Origin: an uncultured Bacteroides sp. | Lineage (GTDB): Bacteria; Bacteroidota; Bacteroidia; Bacteroidales; Bacteroidaceae | Direction: 5' to 3' | Assembly (NCBI GenBank): GCA_900755095.1 | Contig: CAAEFE010000007.1 | Location: forward strand, 1 to 7,624 | Length of the DNA stretch: 7,624 nucleotides | Part shown: piece after piece, positions 1-6,581 of the stretch | How positions within the stretch are numbered: the first letter of the stretch is position 1 | How the letters are laid out: each line of letters starts with the position of its first letter | Made by a program: the position numbers and the translations under genes | The notes under the pieces: generated by a model | The model's database searches: none | What the model was told of the DNA's origin: nothing | Seen by the model: the letters and a program-made list of their open reading frames with translations, nothing else

Positions 1-67
1 ATGATTTTAGTAATGTATTTGAATTTCAGTTTTAATACTAATGAATTTATAAATTTGCAATTATGAT

Positions 68-75
68 AAGAAAGG
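68..75 (+). promoter_or_regulatory. Ribosome binding site fixing the start of the first gene at 81
   Basis: AAGAAAGG lies 5 nt before ATG 81. The upstream in-frame ATG at 63 overlaps this region and is preceded only by A/T-rich sequence without a purine-rich site. Confidence 0.6.
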
Positions 76-80
76 TTATT

Positions 81-305
81 ATGATAGGACTAAAAAAGCG
101 AGATATAAAAAAAGCGTTGAAAGCTGGTGCAAAAGCTGGCGGTGTATCATTGGCTGATGTTCGGGCAGATATTGAAGCGACGATTGATGAAGCTATGAAT
201 AGCACCGCCCCAGAAGTGCAGGCAAATTTCAAAAAATATTTTGGTAATAAACGCCCTACCCCAGAAGAATATATTTACAAGATTACCAAAAAGACAAAGA
301 TTTGA
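81..305 (+). CDS. Small protein resembling the Spo0A C-terminal domain (74 aa)
   Basis: This is a small, charged, presumably cytoplasmic protein with no signal peptide or membrane segment. I start it at ATG 81 because AAGAAAGG (68-75) lies 5 nt upstream; an in-frame ATG at 63 has no ribosome binding site. Residues around 22-40 ([18 protein letters not shown]) and the C-terminal part ([23 protein letters not shown]) resemble the last helices of the Spo0A effector domain (xxRVERAIRHAIE... then GKPTxxEFIA). Short proteins annotated as Spo0A C-terminal-like, with similar P-T-P-E-E-F/Y endings, occur in Clostridia. There is no receiver domain, and the N-terminal half of the Spo0A effector domain is missing, so normal 0A-box binding is doubtful. 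It faces the kinase gene convergently across a shared hairpin. The coding call is fairly safe; the family link rests on remembered motifs and the function is unknown. Confidence 0.6.
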   Translation: MIGLKKRDIKKALKAGAKAGGVSLADVRADIEATIDEAMNSTAPEVQANFKKYFGNKRPTPEEYIYKITKKTKI

Positions 306-308
306 AAA

Positions 309-349
309 AAGGCTTGCTCCATACATAGTGTATGATCTGCAAGCCTTAA
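309..349 (-). terminator. Rho-independent terminator of the kinase operon, possibly bidirectional
   Basis: AAGGCTTGC (309-317) and GCAAGCCTT (339-347) form a perfect 9-bp stem. A second perfect stem, CATACA (320-325) and TGTATG (329-334), nests inside it. Read on the minus strand, the stem ends in GCCTTTTTTC, a normal terminator tail, a few nt after the kinase stop codon at 351-353. On the plus strand the tail is weaker (CCTTAATCTATTT), but the hairpin starts directly after the stop of the 81-305 gene, so it may serve both convergent transcripts. Confidence 0.85.
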
Positions 350-350
350 T

Positions 351-1643
351 CTATTTCAGAGGAAATTTAACAGTAAAAGTAGCACCTCCACCAGCAGTAT
401 CATTGATAATGATAATACCGTTCAGCATTTGAGTTAATTCTTTGGCGATACTTAGTCCCAGTCCAAAATTCGATTTGTTCGTATGGGACTTGTCGCCACT
501 ATAAAATCGGTCAAAGATATACTGCTTATCTTCATCAGAAATGCCTTGCCCGTGGTCTACCACAGAAAAAGCAATATTTTTTTCGGTGGCGATTACTTCT
601 ATCTCTATTAAAGAATTATTCTTGGAATGTTGAATGGCATTATCCATAAAGACACACAAGATTTGAAATAATCGGTCTTTGTCGGTAAACATAGCAGGAT
701 AACTTTCCTCGGATAAATGCAGTTTTAGTTCTAAATTCTGCTTCATGCAGACGGGTTCGTAGGTTTCATATAACGTAATGAGCAAGGTATCTACATTGAT
801 TGTGCTTTTATGCAATGTCCATGTTTTAGCGTCGGAAGAAGCCAAAAGCAACATATCTTTGACTAAACGGGATAACCGCATACATTCAAAATCTATGGTC
901 TGTACGGCTTGCTTTGCCTGCTCGTTTAAGGAAACATTATCAAGAAGCATATCCGTGTTGGAAATCATAACAGCAAGTGGAGATTTTAATTCATGGGACG
1001 CTGTTGCAACAAAATCTTTTTGGCTTTGCAGTATTCGTTCCGTTGGAGCAAACGACTTTTTCAGCAGATAACGGGTCAGCACGATAACAACGATACAAGC
1101 CAAAAACCAGATAAGAAGATAGATAGGCAATGTCTTTTGTAAAATATCCGTCAAACTGGCTGTCTGATAAAGAAAGGTTGCATGATATACGGTATCATTT
1201 GCTGTCCGAATGGTAGCAGGAATAACAAAATAAGTATCGTGATGTTTTCCTCTTATTTCCAGAAAACCGCCTTGAGAAGTTGTGTCGCTTTCTGTTCGGG
1301 ATAATGGCTGTGTGGAAATCTGCTTTTCTACATCATGCAAGAGATTGTCCGCAGGCGTTGGAAATGGAAAATCACTTTGATAAATGGTATTCCCTTTTGT
1401 ATCGTTAATCAAAGAAAAAATATGATAACTTTTTTCGTAGGCTGTGAGTGATTTATCCATATCCGAAGAAGCACTTTCAACTTGATAAATCAGCAAGGTT
1501 GTCAATCTTTGAAACAAGGTGCTTTCGTTGATTTTCTCTGTATGAACTGTGTTCGCAACGACAAAGGAAATCACAAGGGTAATAATCAGCATAACAGAAC
1601 TTGCAAACAGAATATGAAGTTTTCGGTATAAATTATTTAACAT
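351..1643 (-). CDS. Membrane sensor histidine kinase, OmpR-partner type (430 aa)
   Basis: This sensor kinase is expected to autophosphorylate and pass the phosphate to the regulator encoded just upstream. Membrane segments are at about residues 11-31 and 173-194, enclosing an extracellular domain of about 140 residues. The dimerisation/phosphoacceptor motif SHELKSP has His217. The ATPase domain shows the N box (FMDNAIQHS, Asn335), G1 (DHGQGIS, 363-369), F box (FDRFY, 377-381) and G2 (FGLGLSIAKEL, 393-403). TM2 runs into the phosphoacceptor helix (FAPTERILQSQKDFVATASHELKSP) with no room for a HAMP domain, as in some CiaH-like kinases. The large extracellular domain differs from BceS-type kinases, which have almost no external loop, so this kinase may sense its signal directly. 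The start ATG overlaps the regulator stop by 7 nt, suggesting translational coupling. All catalytic motifs are intact. The ligand is unknown. Confidence 0.95.
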   Translation of the reverse strand: MLNNLYRKLHILFASSVMLIITLVISFVVANTVHTEKINESTLFQRLTTLLIYQVESASSDMDKSLTAYEKSYHIFSLINDTKGNTIYQSDFPFPTPADNLLHDVEKQISTQPLSRTESDTTSQGGFLEIRGKHHDTYFVIPATIRTANDTVYHATFLYQTASLTDILQKTLPIYLLIWFLACIVVIVLTRYLLKKSFAPTERILQSQKDFVATASHELKSPLAVMISNTDMLLDNVSLNEQAKQAVQTIDFECMRLSRLVKDMLLLASSDAKTWTLHKSTINVDTLLITLYETYEPVCMKQNLELKLHLSEESYPAMFTDKDRLFQILCVFMDNAIQHSKNNSLIEIEVIATEKNIAFSVVDHGQGISDEDKQYIFDRFYSGDKSHTNKSNFGLGLSIAKELTQMLNGIIIINDTAGGGATFTVKFPLK

Positions 1644-2323
1644 GTTTCTTTCTCCAGTTTGTACCCTGCACCGTAGACCGTTGTTATTTTACATGAACTT
1701 TTTAATTCTTTTAGGCGTTTTCGCAGAAAAGAAATGTAACTGTCTACATTGCCAGTTTCTACTTCGGAAGAACTGCCCCAGATTTTAAGGATAAGCTGTT
1801 CACGGGAAAATAGTGTTTCTGGGTTCTGCATAAATACAAAAGTCAACTCGGTTTCTTTTGAAGTTAATAAAAGAGAATTATTTGGTGTGGATAAGGTTCT
1901 ACTGTCTTTATCGAAAGTTAAATCTCCATATTGTAATTTAGACGATAACTGGATATTGGCAGGTCGCCTTGTCAATGCTCGAACTCTTGCAAGCAATTCT
2001 TTGATATGAAACGGCTTTACTAAGTAATCATCAGCACCGCCGTCTAAACCCTCAACCCGATTGTCAAGGGTACTCATGGCAGTAATGATAAGGATAGGAA
2101 TAGATATTCCTTTTCTACGCATAGATTTTATGATTGTCAAACCGTCAATAATCGGTAGCATACGGTCTACAATGGCAATGTCATAAGCATAGTCTGTATT
2201 TAAAGCATACAGCATAGCGGTTTCCCCGTCATTGCAACAATCAACCATATAGTTTTCTTTTTCCAGCGAAATTTTTATATTTTTACATAATTCTAAATCA
2301 TCTTCCAGAAGAAGTATTTTCAT
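1637..2323 (-). CDS. OmpR/PhoB-family response regulator (228 aa)
   Basis: This is a DNA-binding response regulator and the partner of the kinase that follows it. The receiver domain (about residues 1-118) has the acidic pair Asp8-Asp9, the phosphoacceptor Asp53 (IVDRMLP), Thr81 and Lys103 (VKPF). The C-terminal winged helix (about 130-225) shows the usual family features: LLLTSKETEL, SREQLILKIWG, a recognition helix around VDSYISFLRKRL, and the wing GAGYKL. Length is standard for the family and no key residue is missing. The start is set by AAAAGGA (2334-2340) 10 nt upstream. It is the first gene of the minus-strand operon and is divergent from the lipoprotein/ABC operon. The paired tandem boxes between them make it the likely activator of both operons, including its own. 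That regulatory link is inferred from sequence geometry only. Confidence 0.96.
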   Translation of the reverse strand: MKILLLEDDLELCKNIKISLEKENYMVDCCNDGETAMLYALNTDYAYDIAIVDRMLPIIDGLTIIKSMRRKGISIPILIITAMSTLDNRVEGLDGGADDYLVKPFHIKELLARVRALTRRPANIQLSSKLQYGDLTFDKDSRTLSTPNNSLLLTSKETELTFVFMQNPETLFSREQLILKIWGSSSEVETGNVDSYISFLRKRLKELKSSCKITTVYGAGYKLEKETC

Positions 2324-2348
2324 AATGTATCAATCCTTTTCTATATAA

Positions 2349-2363
2349 ATTATAGACAGTATA
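2349..2363 (-). promoter_or_regulatory. Candidate -10 elements of the regulator/kinase promoter
   Basis: Two candidates read on the minus strand: TATACT (2358-2363) and a consensus TATAAT (2349-2354). Neither has a good -35 at 17 nt; the region is instead filled by the tandem-repeat box at 2375-2393, which suits an activator-dependent promoter. TATACT gives the geometry that mirrors the plus-strand promoter; TATAAT has the better hexamer. The sequence does not decide between them. Confidence 0.45.
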
Positions 2364-2374
2364 ACAGAAAAGTC

Positions 2375-2393
2375 TGTAAAAATCCTCTAAAAA
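2375..2393 (-). promoter_or_regulatory. Tandem-repeat box before the regulator/kinase operon (predicted response-regulator site)
   Basis: On the plus strand the box reads TGTAAAAATCCTCTAAAAA: two half-sites, TGTAAAAA (2375-2382) and TCTAAAAA (2386-2393), spaced 11 bp apart. Read toward the regulator gene it is TTTTTAGAGGATTTTTACA. An 11-bp direct repeat is the usual form of binding site for OmpR/PhoP-type dimers. It ends 11 nt before a possible -10, TATACT (2358-2363), on the minus strand. Confidence 0.6.
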
Positions 2394-2413
2394 ATGATGA
2401 TGATTTTCTTACT

Positions 2414-2432
2414 TTTTTACAGGATTTTTAGA
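2414..2432 (+). promoter_or_regulatory. Tandem-repeat box before the lipoprotein/ABC operon (predicted response-regulator site)
   Basis: TTTTTACA (2414-2421) and TTTTTAGA (2425-2432) are half-sites 11 bp apart, together reading TTTTTACAGGATTTTTAGA. This matches the box at 2375-2393, read on its own strand, at 17 of 19 positions, with the C and G of the two half-sites exchanged. It lies 12 nt upstream of the candidate -10 TACAAT. Confidence 0.6.
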
Positions 2433-2444
2433 ATGGTTTGCTTT

Positions 2445-2450
2445 TACAAT
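2445..2450 (+). promoter_or_regulatory. Candidate -10 of the lipoprotein/ABC operon promoter
   Basis: TACAAT matches the -10 consensus at 5 of 6 positions. At 17-nt spacing the -35 position would be GGATTT (2422-2427), which is poor and lies inside the tandem-repeat box, as expected where a regulator replaces -35 contacts. The resulting leader would be about 30 nt. Confidence 0.45.
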
Positions 2451-2485
2451 AGGGGCATATCGAACAAGAAAGGTGGAATACAAAA

Positions 2486-2980
2486 ATGAAAAAAACAAAC
2501 ATCAGTAAATTCATAGCAGTTGGATTATGTATCTGTGCATTGACGGGGTGTGGTGCAAGTCCAAATGAGAAGCCAGATACGTCTAATCCTATTGTCAATT
2601 CTAATACGAATGAAGAAAATACAAATGGTTCTTCAGAAAATAAAGGAAACGACATATTAGAGTCTGCTAATTTGAGAGGAAGTGTTTTGGAATTTACAGA
2701 CAATGGTTGCTTGGTAAATCAAGCAAAAGATATTGAGGGTGGAGCTGGGATAAAAATAGAAGCACCGGGAATGGAAAATAAAGACAATGCTGTTTCTGTA
2801 ACCTATAACCCAGATTGTGAATTTGTCATTGCCACAGTAAATGCACAGTCTGGTGTTACAAATGTAACAACGGGTTCTATATCCGATGTAAAAAAACAAT
2901 CTGAAGTATATCTTTATGGAGAATTTGCAGACACACTTCATTTCAATGCAACAAAGGTTGTCATAGCCCGTTGGGAATAG
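2486..2980 (+). CDS. Predicted lipoprotein, first gene of the ABC transporter operon (164 aa)
   Basis: An N-terminal lipoprotein signal peptide is clear: a positive start (MKK), a hydrophobic core and the lipobox LTGC, with Cys22 as the lipidated residue. A low-complexity Asn/Ser/Glu/Thr-rich linker follows (about 25-58), then a compact, probably beta-rich domain (about 60-164) beginning LRGSVLEFTDNGCLV and ending VYLYGEFADTLHFNATKVVIARWE. The alternation and the ending suggest a small OB-like barrel, but this is only an impression. Two cysteines in the domain (NGCLV, NPDCEF) could form a disulphide. AGAAAGGTGG (2467-2476) precedes the start by 9 nt. The permease gene begins 11 nt after the stop. 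It is probably anchored outside the membrane as a partner of the transporter or a sensor for the kinase. I do not recognise a named family. Confidence 0.88.
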   Translation: MKKTNISKFIAVGLCICALTGCGASPNEKPDTSNPIVNSNTNEENTNGSSENKGNDILESANLRGSVLEFTDNGCLVNQAKDIEGGAGIKIEAPGMENKDNAVSVTYNPDCEFVIATVNAQSGVTNVTTGSISDVKKQSEVYLYGEFADTLHFNATKVVIARWE

Positions 2981-2991
2981 AGGTGTGAAGT

Positions 2992-4215
2992 ATGAAGTTT
3001 TATCAACTTGGTTTTCGCTATTTACAGCGAAAAAAAGGAAAAACCATTCTTTTGTTGATTGTTTTGATACTTGTAAACAGTATGATTTTAGGTACAAGCA
3101 TGATTTTAAGGACTACAAATGAGTCCAAACAAGCCATGCAGGAAAAGACAAATTCTAAGATTGTAGCTGAAATTACAAGTAAGGACAGCAAGATAACAGA
3201 GAATGAAGTAAACAAGATTGAAACGCTGGAAGATGTTTCAGCTATCAACCGTATCGGCAGGCAAGATGTATTTCCAGCTAGTTTTGCTCCCGTTACGCTC
3301 AATACTTCTACGAATGAGGAAAATTTGAAAATAGCGTTGCTCTCCTATGATGATTTGGAAAAGGACAGCCCTTTTTCAGAAATGCAGTACCGCTTATCTT
3401 CTGGCGATTATATCAAACATGAGAAAAAAGGTGCTGTTATCAATGCGAACCTTGCAAATCAAAATGAGCTAAAAGTTGGAGATACGATTGAATTAAGTAC
3501 AGAAAACGGAACAAAAGTATCTGTTCAAATTATTGGAATTTTCATGTCCGCAGGAAATGTGGAAAAAGACCAGCCAACAGAAACTACCGCAGTCAATCGA
3601 ATAGAAAATCAAGTCTTTATTGACAACAGCACTTATAAAGAATTGTTCAAAGAAGCTGAATTTGAAAAACTCTGCGTTTATTCAAAAAGACCAGAAAAAT
3701 TAGATGTGCTGGAAACCAGCTTGCAAAAAATATTCGGAAATGATGTAGAACTTAGCACTTCCGATACCCTTTATCAACAGATGTCTGCTCCATTAGAGCA
3801 AATCAGTAAGGTGGCAAATCTTATGCTGGTACTTACATTGGTAACTGGTACTGTTGTTGTTTCCCTGCTGTTATGTATGTGGATGCGGACAAGGCAAAAA
3901 GAGGTGGCAATCTTTATGAGCCTCGGCAAGACAAAAAGTGAAATTTTCCTGCAAACTTTATTAGAAGCAGGCAGTGTATTTACACTTTCGGTTTTAGGAG
4001 CAACAGCCATTGGTAAATTGTTCTCGGGCGTTTTGCAAAATGTCATTACTGGTTCAGAAACAGTAACAGAAAATCTGAAAGTGGTGTTGCAGATACAAGA
4101 TATTGGAATGTTGTTCCTTTTAGGTGGTGCAGTTATTCTGGTGGCATTGTGCTGTTCCATTCTTCCGATATTACGAGCAAACCCAAAAGATATATTAGCG
4201 AAAATGGAGGGATAG
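2992..4215 (+). CDS. ABC transporter permease, MacB/FtsX type, first subunit (407 aa)
   Basis: This is a transmembrane subunit of a type VII (MacB-like) ABC transporter. TM1 is at about residues 18-38, followed by an extracellular MacB-like core of about 235 residues. TM2 (about 277-297), TM3 (about 326-348) and TM4 (about 373-393) follow. The FtsX signature is present in the cytoplasmic loop after TM2 (RTRQKEVAIFMSLGKTKSEIF), the expected coupling region for the ATPase, and the protein ends RANPKDILAKMEG, as is usual for the family. The ribosome binding site GAGGTG overlaps the lipoprotein stop codon, and the next permease starts 3 nt after this stop. The family includes antimicrobial-peptide and antibiotic exporters and complexes that work on the envelope rather than exporting. 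The substrate cannot be read from the sequence. Confidence 0.93.
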   Translation: MKFYQLGFRYLQRKKGKTILLLIVLILVNSMILGTSMILRTTNESKQAMQEKTNSKIVAEITSKDSKITENEVNKIETLEDVSAINRIGRQDVFPASFAPVTLNTSTNEENLKIALLSYDDLEKDSPFSEMQYRLSSGDYIKHEKKGAVINANLANQNELKVGDTIELSTENGTKVSVQIIGIFMSAGNVEKDQPTETTAVNRIENQVFIDNSTYKELFKEAEFEKLCVYSKRPEKLDVLETSLQKIFGNDVELSTSDTLYQQMSAPLEQISKVANLMLVLTLVTGTVVVSLLLCMWMRTRQKEVAIFMSLGKTKSEIFLQTLLEAGSVFTLSVLGATAIGKLFSGVLQNVITGSETVTENLKVVLQIQDIGMLFLLGGAVILVALCCSILPILRANPKDILAKMEG

Positions 4216-4218
4216 TAC

Positions 4219-5664
4219 ATGAATTTTTTTGGATTGGCAAGGCGTTCTGTGTTCAGAAAGCCCATAAAAAGTATTCTCTTATTGTTGATTGTTTTTGCAA
4301 TCAGTACCCTGCTTCTTGCAGGTGTGGCGAGCAAAAATGCCAGTATTGAGGTGCAGGACAAAACCAGACAAGCCATAGGTGCAGGCTTTCTTTTAGAAAG
4401 AAATGCAGAGTACCGAACAAAACGAGTTCGTGAATACTCAGAAAAGATTGGTAATGATAAGGAAGGTAGTTTTGGTGGCTACCATCAGGAAAAAGAGATT
4501 ATCAATGGTGTGGAGACTTGGTCAGGCTGGACAACAAATGAATTTGAAAGCTTAGATATAAAAGACATTGAGAAACTGGCAAAAACAAAAGGAATTGCTG
4601 ATTACAATATTACAACAGCAACAACTCCTGTAAACCCTGTAAATTTCAAAAGAATTGAAGATAAAGATGTAGACCAAAGTGTAGATGAGGGAGGTGTAAG
4701 CTTAATTGGAAACAAAGATATGAAACTTGACAGAAATGTTTTATCTGGAAACCTGCATATCAAAGAGGGGCGAATGATAACCCCAGAGGATAAAGATATG
4801 TGTGTCATTTCAGAGGAACTTGCAAATCAAAATAATCTGAAAATCGGCGATAAGATTTCTTTTAATGATTACCACGATACTGAAAATTCAAAGGTATCAG
4901 AAGCTGAGATTGTTGGAATTTATCAAGTGGATCAAAAGATGTCCCCACTTATGCAGGGAGATACTTACCGTTCGGAAAATGTAATATTTACAGATTTGAG
5001 ATTTCCAGAAAAGGCAGAGGGTGAAACAAGTCCATTATATGAAAGAGCCTATTTCAAAGTAGAAGATGTGGAAGCTTACGACGAAGTAAAAGAAAATCTG
5101 CAAAAAGTAGACATCAACTGGGAGCAATATGATTTGATTGACAATAACGGAAATTCCGAAACCATGTCCTCAAACTTCAATGATTTAGCAAAAGTAAGTG
5201 AAATGATGATATTGGTAATCTCTGTTGCAAGTTTTGTTATCCTTGTTTTCGTATTTCTTTTCTGGCTGAAAAATCGAGTGCAGGAAGTCGGCATTTTCTT
5301 ATCTCTCGGTGTTCCGAAATTCAGAATTATCGGGCAGATTTGGAGTGAAGCGATTATGATTGCTGTTCTTTCCCTTATGCTATCCTTTGCTGTCGCTCCT
5401 GCCGTTTCCAAAGTAACTGCAAATTATCTGGTATCACAGCAGGTTCAGCAAATGCAGGAAGAAGAAAAAAATAACGAGGGAAAAGTATCCACAGAATATG
5501 TTGCACCAAAGCAGGACGTGCAGAATATCAGCGTAGAGGTTACGCCAGAAATGTATCTGTTGGACGGAGCAAGTGTTCTTGTGTTGATAACGGCTTCTGT
5601 TCTGGTATCTGGAATTGTAATACTAAAGAGAAACCCGAAAGATATTTTATCGGAAATGAGTTAG
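4219..5664 (+). CDS. ABC transporter permease, MacB/FtsX type, second subunit (481 aa)
   Basis: This second permease has the same plan as the first: TM1 at about residues 15-33, an extracellular domain of about 295 residues, TM2 (about 329-349), TM3 (about 379-398) and TM4 (about 446-469). The loop after TM2 (KNRVQEVGIFLSLGVPKFRIIGQI) and the ending KRNPKDILSEMS are paralogous to the first permease. It is about 70 residues longer, partly in the extracellular domain and partly in a charged Gln/Glu-rich insert between TM3 and TM4 (QQVQQMQEEEKNNEGK). The two subunits probably form a heterodimer. The ribosome binding site GGAGGG lies in the last codons of the first permease, and the gene starts 3 nt after its stop, suggesting coupled, near-equal translation. 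Confidence 0.93.
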   Translation: MNFFGLARRSVFRKPIKSILLLLIVFAISTLLLAGVASKNASIEVQDKTRQAIGAGFLLERNAEYRTKRVREYSEKIGNDKEGSFGGYHQEKEIINGVETWSGWTTNEFESLDIKDIEKLAKTKGIADYNITTATTPVNPVNFKRIEDKDVDQSVDEGGVSLIGNKDMKLDRNVLSGNLHIKEGRMITPEDKDMCVISEELANQNNLKIGDKISFNDYHDTENSKVSEAEIVGIYQVDQKMSPLMQGDTYRSENVIFTDLRFPEKAEGETSPLYERAYFKVEDVEAYDEVKENLQKVDINWEQYDLIDNNGNSETMSSNFNDLAKVSEMMILVISVASFVILVFVFLFWLKNRVQEVGIFLSLGVPKFRIIGQIWSEAIMIAVLSLMLSFAVAPAVSKVTANYLVSQQVQQMQEEEKNNEGKVSTEYVAPKQDVQNISVEVTPEMYLLDGASVLVLITASVLVSGIVILKRNPKDILSEMS

Positions 5665-5677
5665 GAGGACGACGAAA

Positions 5678-6313
5678 ATGTTAGAAGTAAAGAATGTAAG
5701 CTATGCTTACAAAACAAAAAAAGATAAAACCATTTTGAATAATGTATCTGCTACTTTCGAGGAGGGTATTTTTTATACTATTGTCGGTCCGAGTGGTGCA
5801 GGAAAAACAACACTCTTATCGTTGTTAGCAGGCTTAGACACAGCGGTAAAAGGGACTGTCCTTTGCAATGGCGAGGACATTACAAAAAAAGGGCTGAATT
5901 ACCACAGAAAGCATAATATCTCATTGGTATTTCAAAATTATAATCTGATTGATTATTTGACAACGGTTGAAAATGTCAAATTAGGTGGTAGTGGAAATGC
6001 TGAAAAATTATTGGAAGAAGTCGGCATTGGAAAAGAATACTGGCAGAGAAATGTATTGCAACTATCTGGCGGACAGCAACAGCGTGTAGCGATTGCAAGA
6101 GCATTAGCCAGCGACGCTCATGTACTTTTGGCAGACGAACCGACGGGAAATCTTGACGAAACTACCGCTGATGAAATCATTGCTTTGCTGAAAAAGACTG
6201 CACATGAATTAGGAAAATGTGTTGTTGTGGTTACACACAGTAAGCATTTGGCAGAAGAAGCCGACGAAATCTTAGAAATTAAAAACGGTGCAATTTCTTT
6301 TCTGTCTGATTAA
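5678..6313 (+). CDS. ABC transporter ATP-binding protein, MacB/LolD type (211 aa)
   Basis: This is the ATPase subunit powering the two permeases. All nucleotide-binding motifs are intact: Walker A GPSGAGKT (37-44), Q-loop Gln86 (VFQNYNL), signature LSGGQ (129-133), Walker B VLLADE with catalytic Glu154, D-loop GNLD (157-160), and switch His187 (VVTHSKH). Length and the sequence QQQRVAIARALA are typical of the MacB/LolD/BceA group of small stand-alone ATPases. The ribosome binding site TAGGAGG overlaps the stop codon of the second permease, with the start 13 nt after that stop. It is the last gene of the four-gene operon. With two four-TM permeases, the complex is closer to MacB-like heterodimeric systems than to BceAB, whose single permease has ten TM segments. 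Confidence 0.96.
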   Translation: MLEVKNVSYAYKTKKDKTILNNVSATFEEGIFYTIVGPSGAGKTTLLSLLAGLDTAVKGTVLCNGEDITKKGLNYHRKHNISLVFQNYNLIDYLTTVENVKLGGSGNAEKLLEEVGIGKEYWQRNVLQLSGGQQQRVAIARALASDAHVLLADEPTGNLDETTADEIIALLKKTAHELGKCVVVVTHSKHLAEEADEILEIKNGAISFLSD

Positions 6314-6344
6314 ATTAGAATAGTGCCGTAAAGGAGTTGTCATT

Positions 6345-6383
6345 ATGGAATATTTTAGATATACCTCGACGCAATCAGTTTGA
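6345..6383 (+). CDS. Possible 12-aa leader peptide after the ABC operon
   Basis: The reading frame MEYFRYTSTQSV is preceded by a strong ribosome binding site, AAAGGAG (6330-6336), at 8-nt spacing, and ends 44 nt before a rho-independent terminator. A well-placed ribosome binding site on so short an ORF ahead of a terminator suggests a regulatory leader, a strategy Tn916 is known to use upstream of tet(M). I could not find an alternative antiterminator pairing. It may instead be the remnant of a gene lost or replaced at the cargo boundary. Confidence 0.4.
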   Translation: MEYFRYTSTQSV

Positions 6384-6402
6384 ACCTAACGGCATTTTTA
6401 TA

Positions 6403-6418
6403 ACAACTGAATATAGCA
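6403..6418 (+). repeat. 16-nt direct repeat, copy 1
   Basis: ACAACTGAATATAGCA, matching 15 of 16 bases with copy 2 at 7283-7298. It lies between the short leader ORF and the terminator after the ABC operon. Confidence 0.5.
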
Positions 6419-6427
6419 CAGTTTTAA

Positions 6428-6466
6428 AAGCTCGTACAGACTATATGTTTTGTGCGGGCTTTTTTC
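6428..6466 (+). terminator. Rho-independent terminator between cargo operon and orf7-like gene
   Basis: AAGCTCGTACA (6428-6438) pairs with TGTGCGGGCTT (6451-6461) over 11 bp, including two G-U pairs, with a 12-nt loop, followed directly by a T run (6460-6465). It should end most transcripts of the ABC operon before the orf7-orf8-xis genes. If the short ORF at 6345 is real, termination here could be conditional. Confidence 0.8.
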
Positions 6467-6473
6467 ATGCCAG

Positions 6474-6496
6474 AAAAAAATTTTTTAAAGTTTTTT
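6474..6496. other. A/T tract between terminator and orf7-like gene
   Basis: A7 (6474-6480) followed by T6 (6481-6486), then a second T6 (6491-6496) about one helical turn later. Phased A/T tracts bend DNA and can lie upstream of promoters. I see no convincing -35/-10 pair for orf7: TATATA (6533-6538) is a possible -10, but TTGGTT (6502-6507) is 25 nt away. Confidence 0.35.
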
Positions 6497-6552
6497 CGAT
6501 TTTGGTTACGCTGTCCCCCACTTTCAACGCGGTATATATGAAAAGGGGCAGA

Positions 6553-6581
6553 CACCTCTTTTCGACTAGCGAAAGGAGGTG
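6553..6581 (+). promoter_or_regulatory. Hairpin that sequesters the ribosome binding site of the orf7-like gene
   Basis: CACCTCTTTTCG (6553-6564) pairs with CGAAAGGAGGTG (6570-6581) to give a 12-bp stem with one G-U pair and a 5-nt loop (ACTAG). The 3' arm contains the entire ribosome binding site AAAGGAGG, which lies 8 nt before ATG 6588. Folded, the site is hidden; opening would need a transcribing or translating event or a bound factor. The 5' arm is itself an anti-Shine-Dalgarno-like sequence. Confidence 0.75.

Noticed and set aside
1..66. Short ORF from the first base (21 codons, ends TGA at 64-66)
   Set aside because: No ribosome binding site can be seen, the composition is A/T-rich and it has no recognisable motif. 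It could be the tail of an upstream gene, but nothing supports that.
63..80. Upstream in-frame ATG for the first gene
   Set aside because: It lacks a ribosome binding site, whereas ATG 81 has AAGAAAGG 5 nt upstream.
309..347. Nested inverted repeats as a possible CRISPR unit or mobile-element end
   Set aside because: There is a single copy with a T-run tail next to the kinase stop codon. A terminator explains it fully.
2657..3097. Minus-strand frame across the lipoprotein/permease junction
   Set aside because: It is antisense to two well-supported genes, is rich in Cys/Phe/Tyr and has no family features.
3774..4376. 200-aa minus-strand frame opposite the permease junction
   Set aside because: It is antisense to two intact permease genes and has no domain or ribosome binding site. 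Its length follows from codon bias of the real genes.
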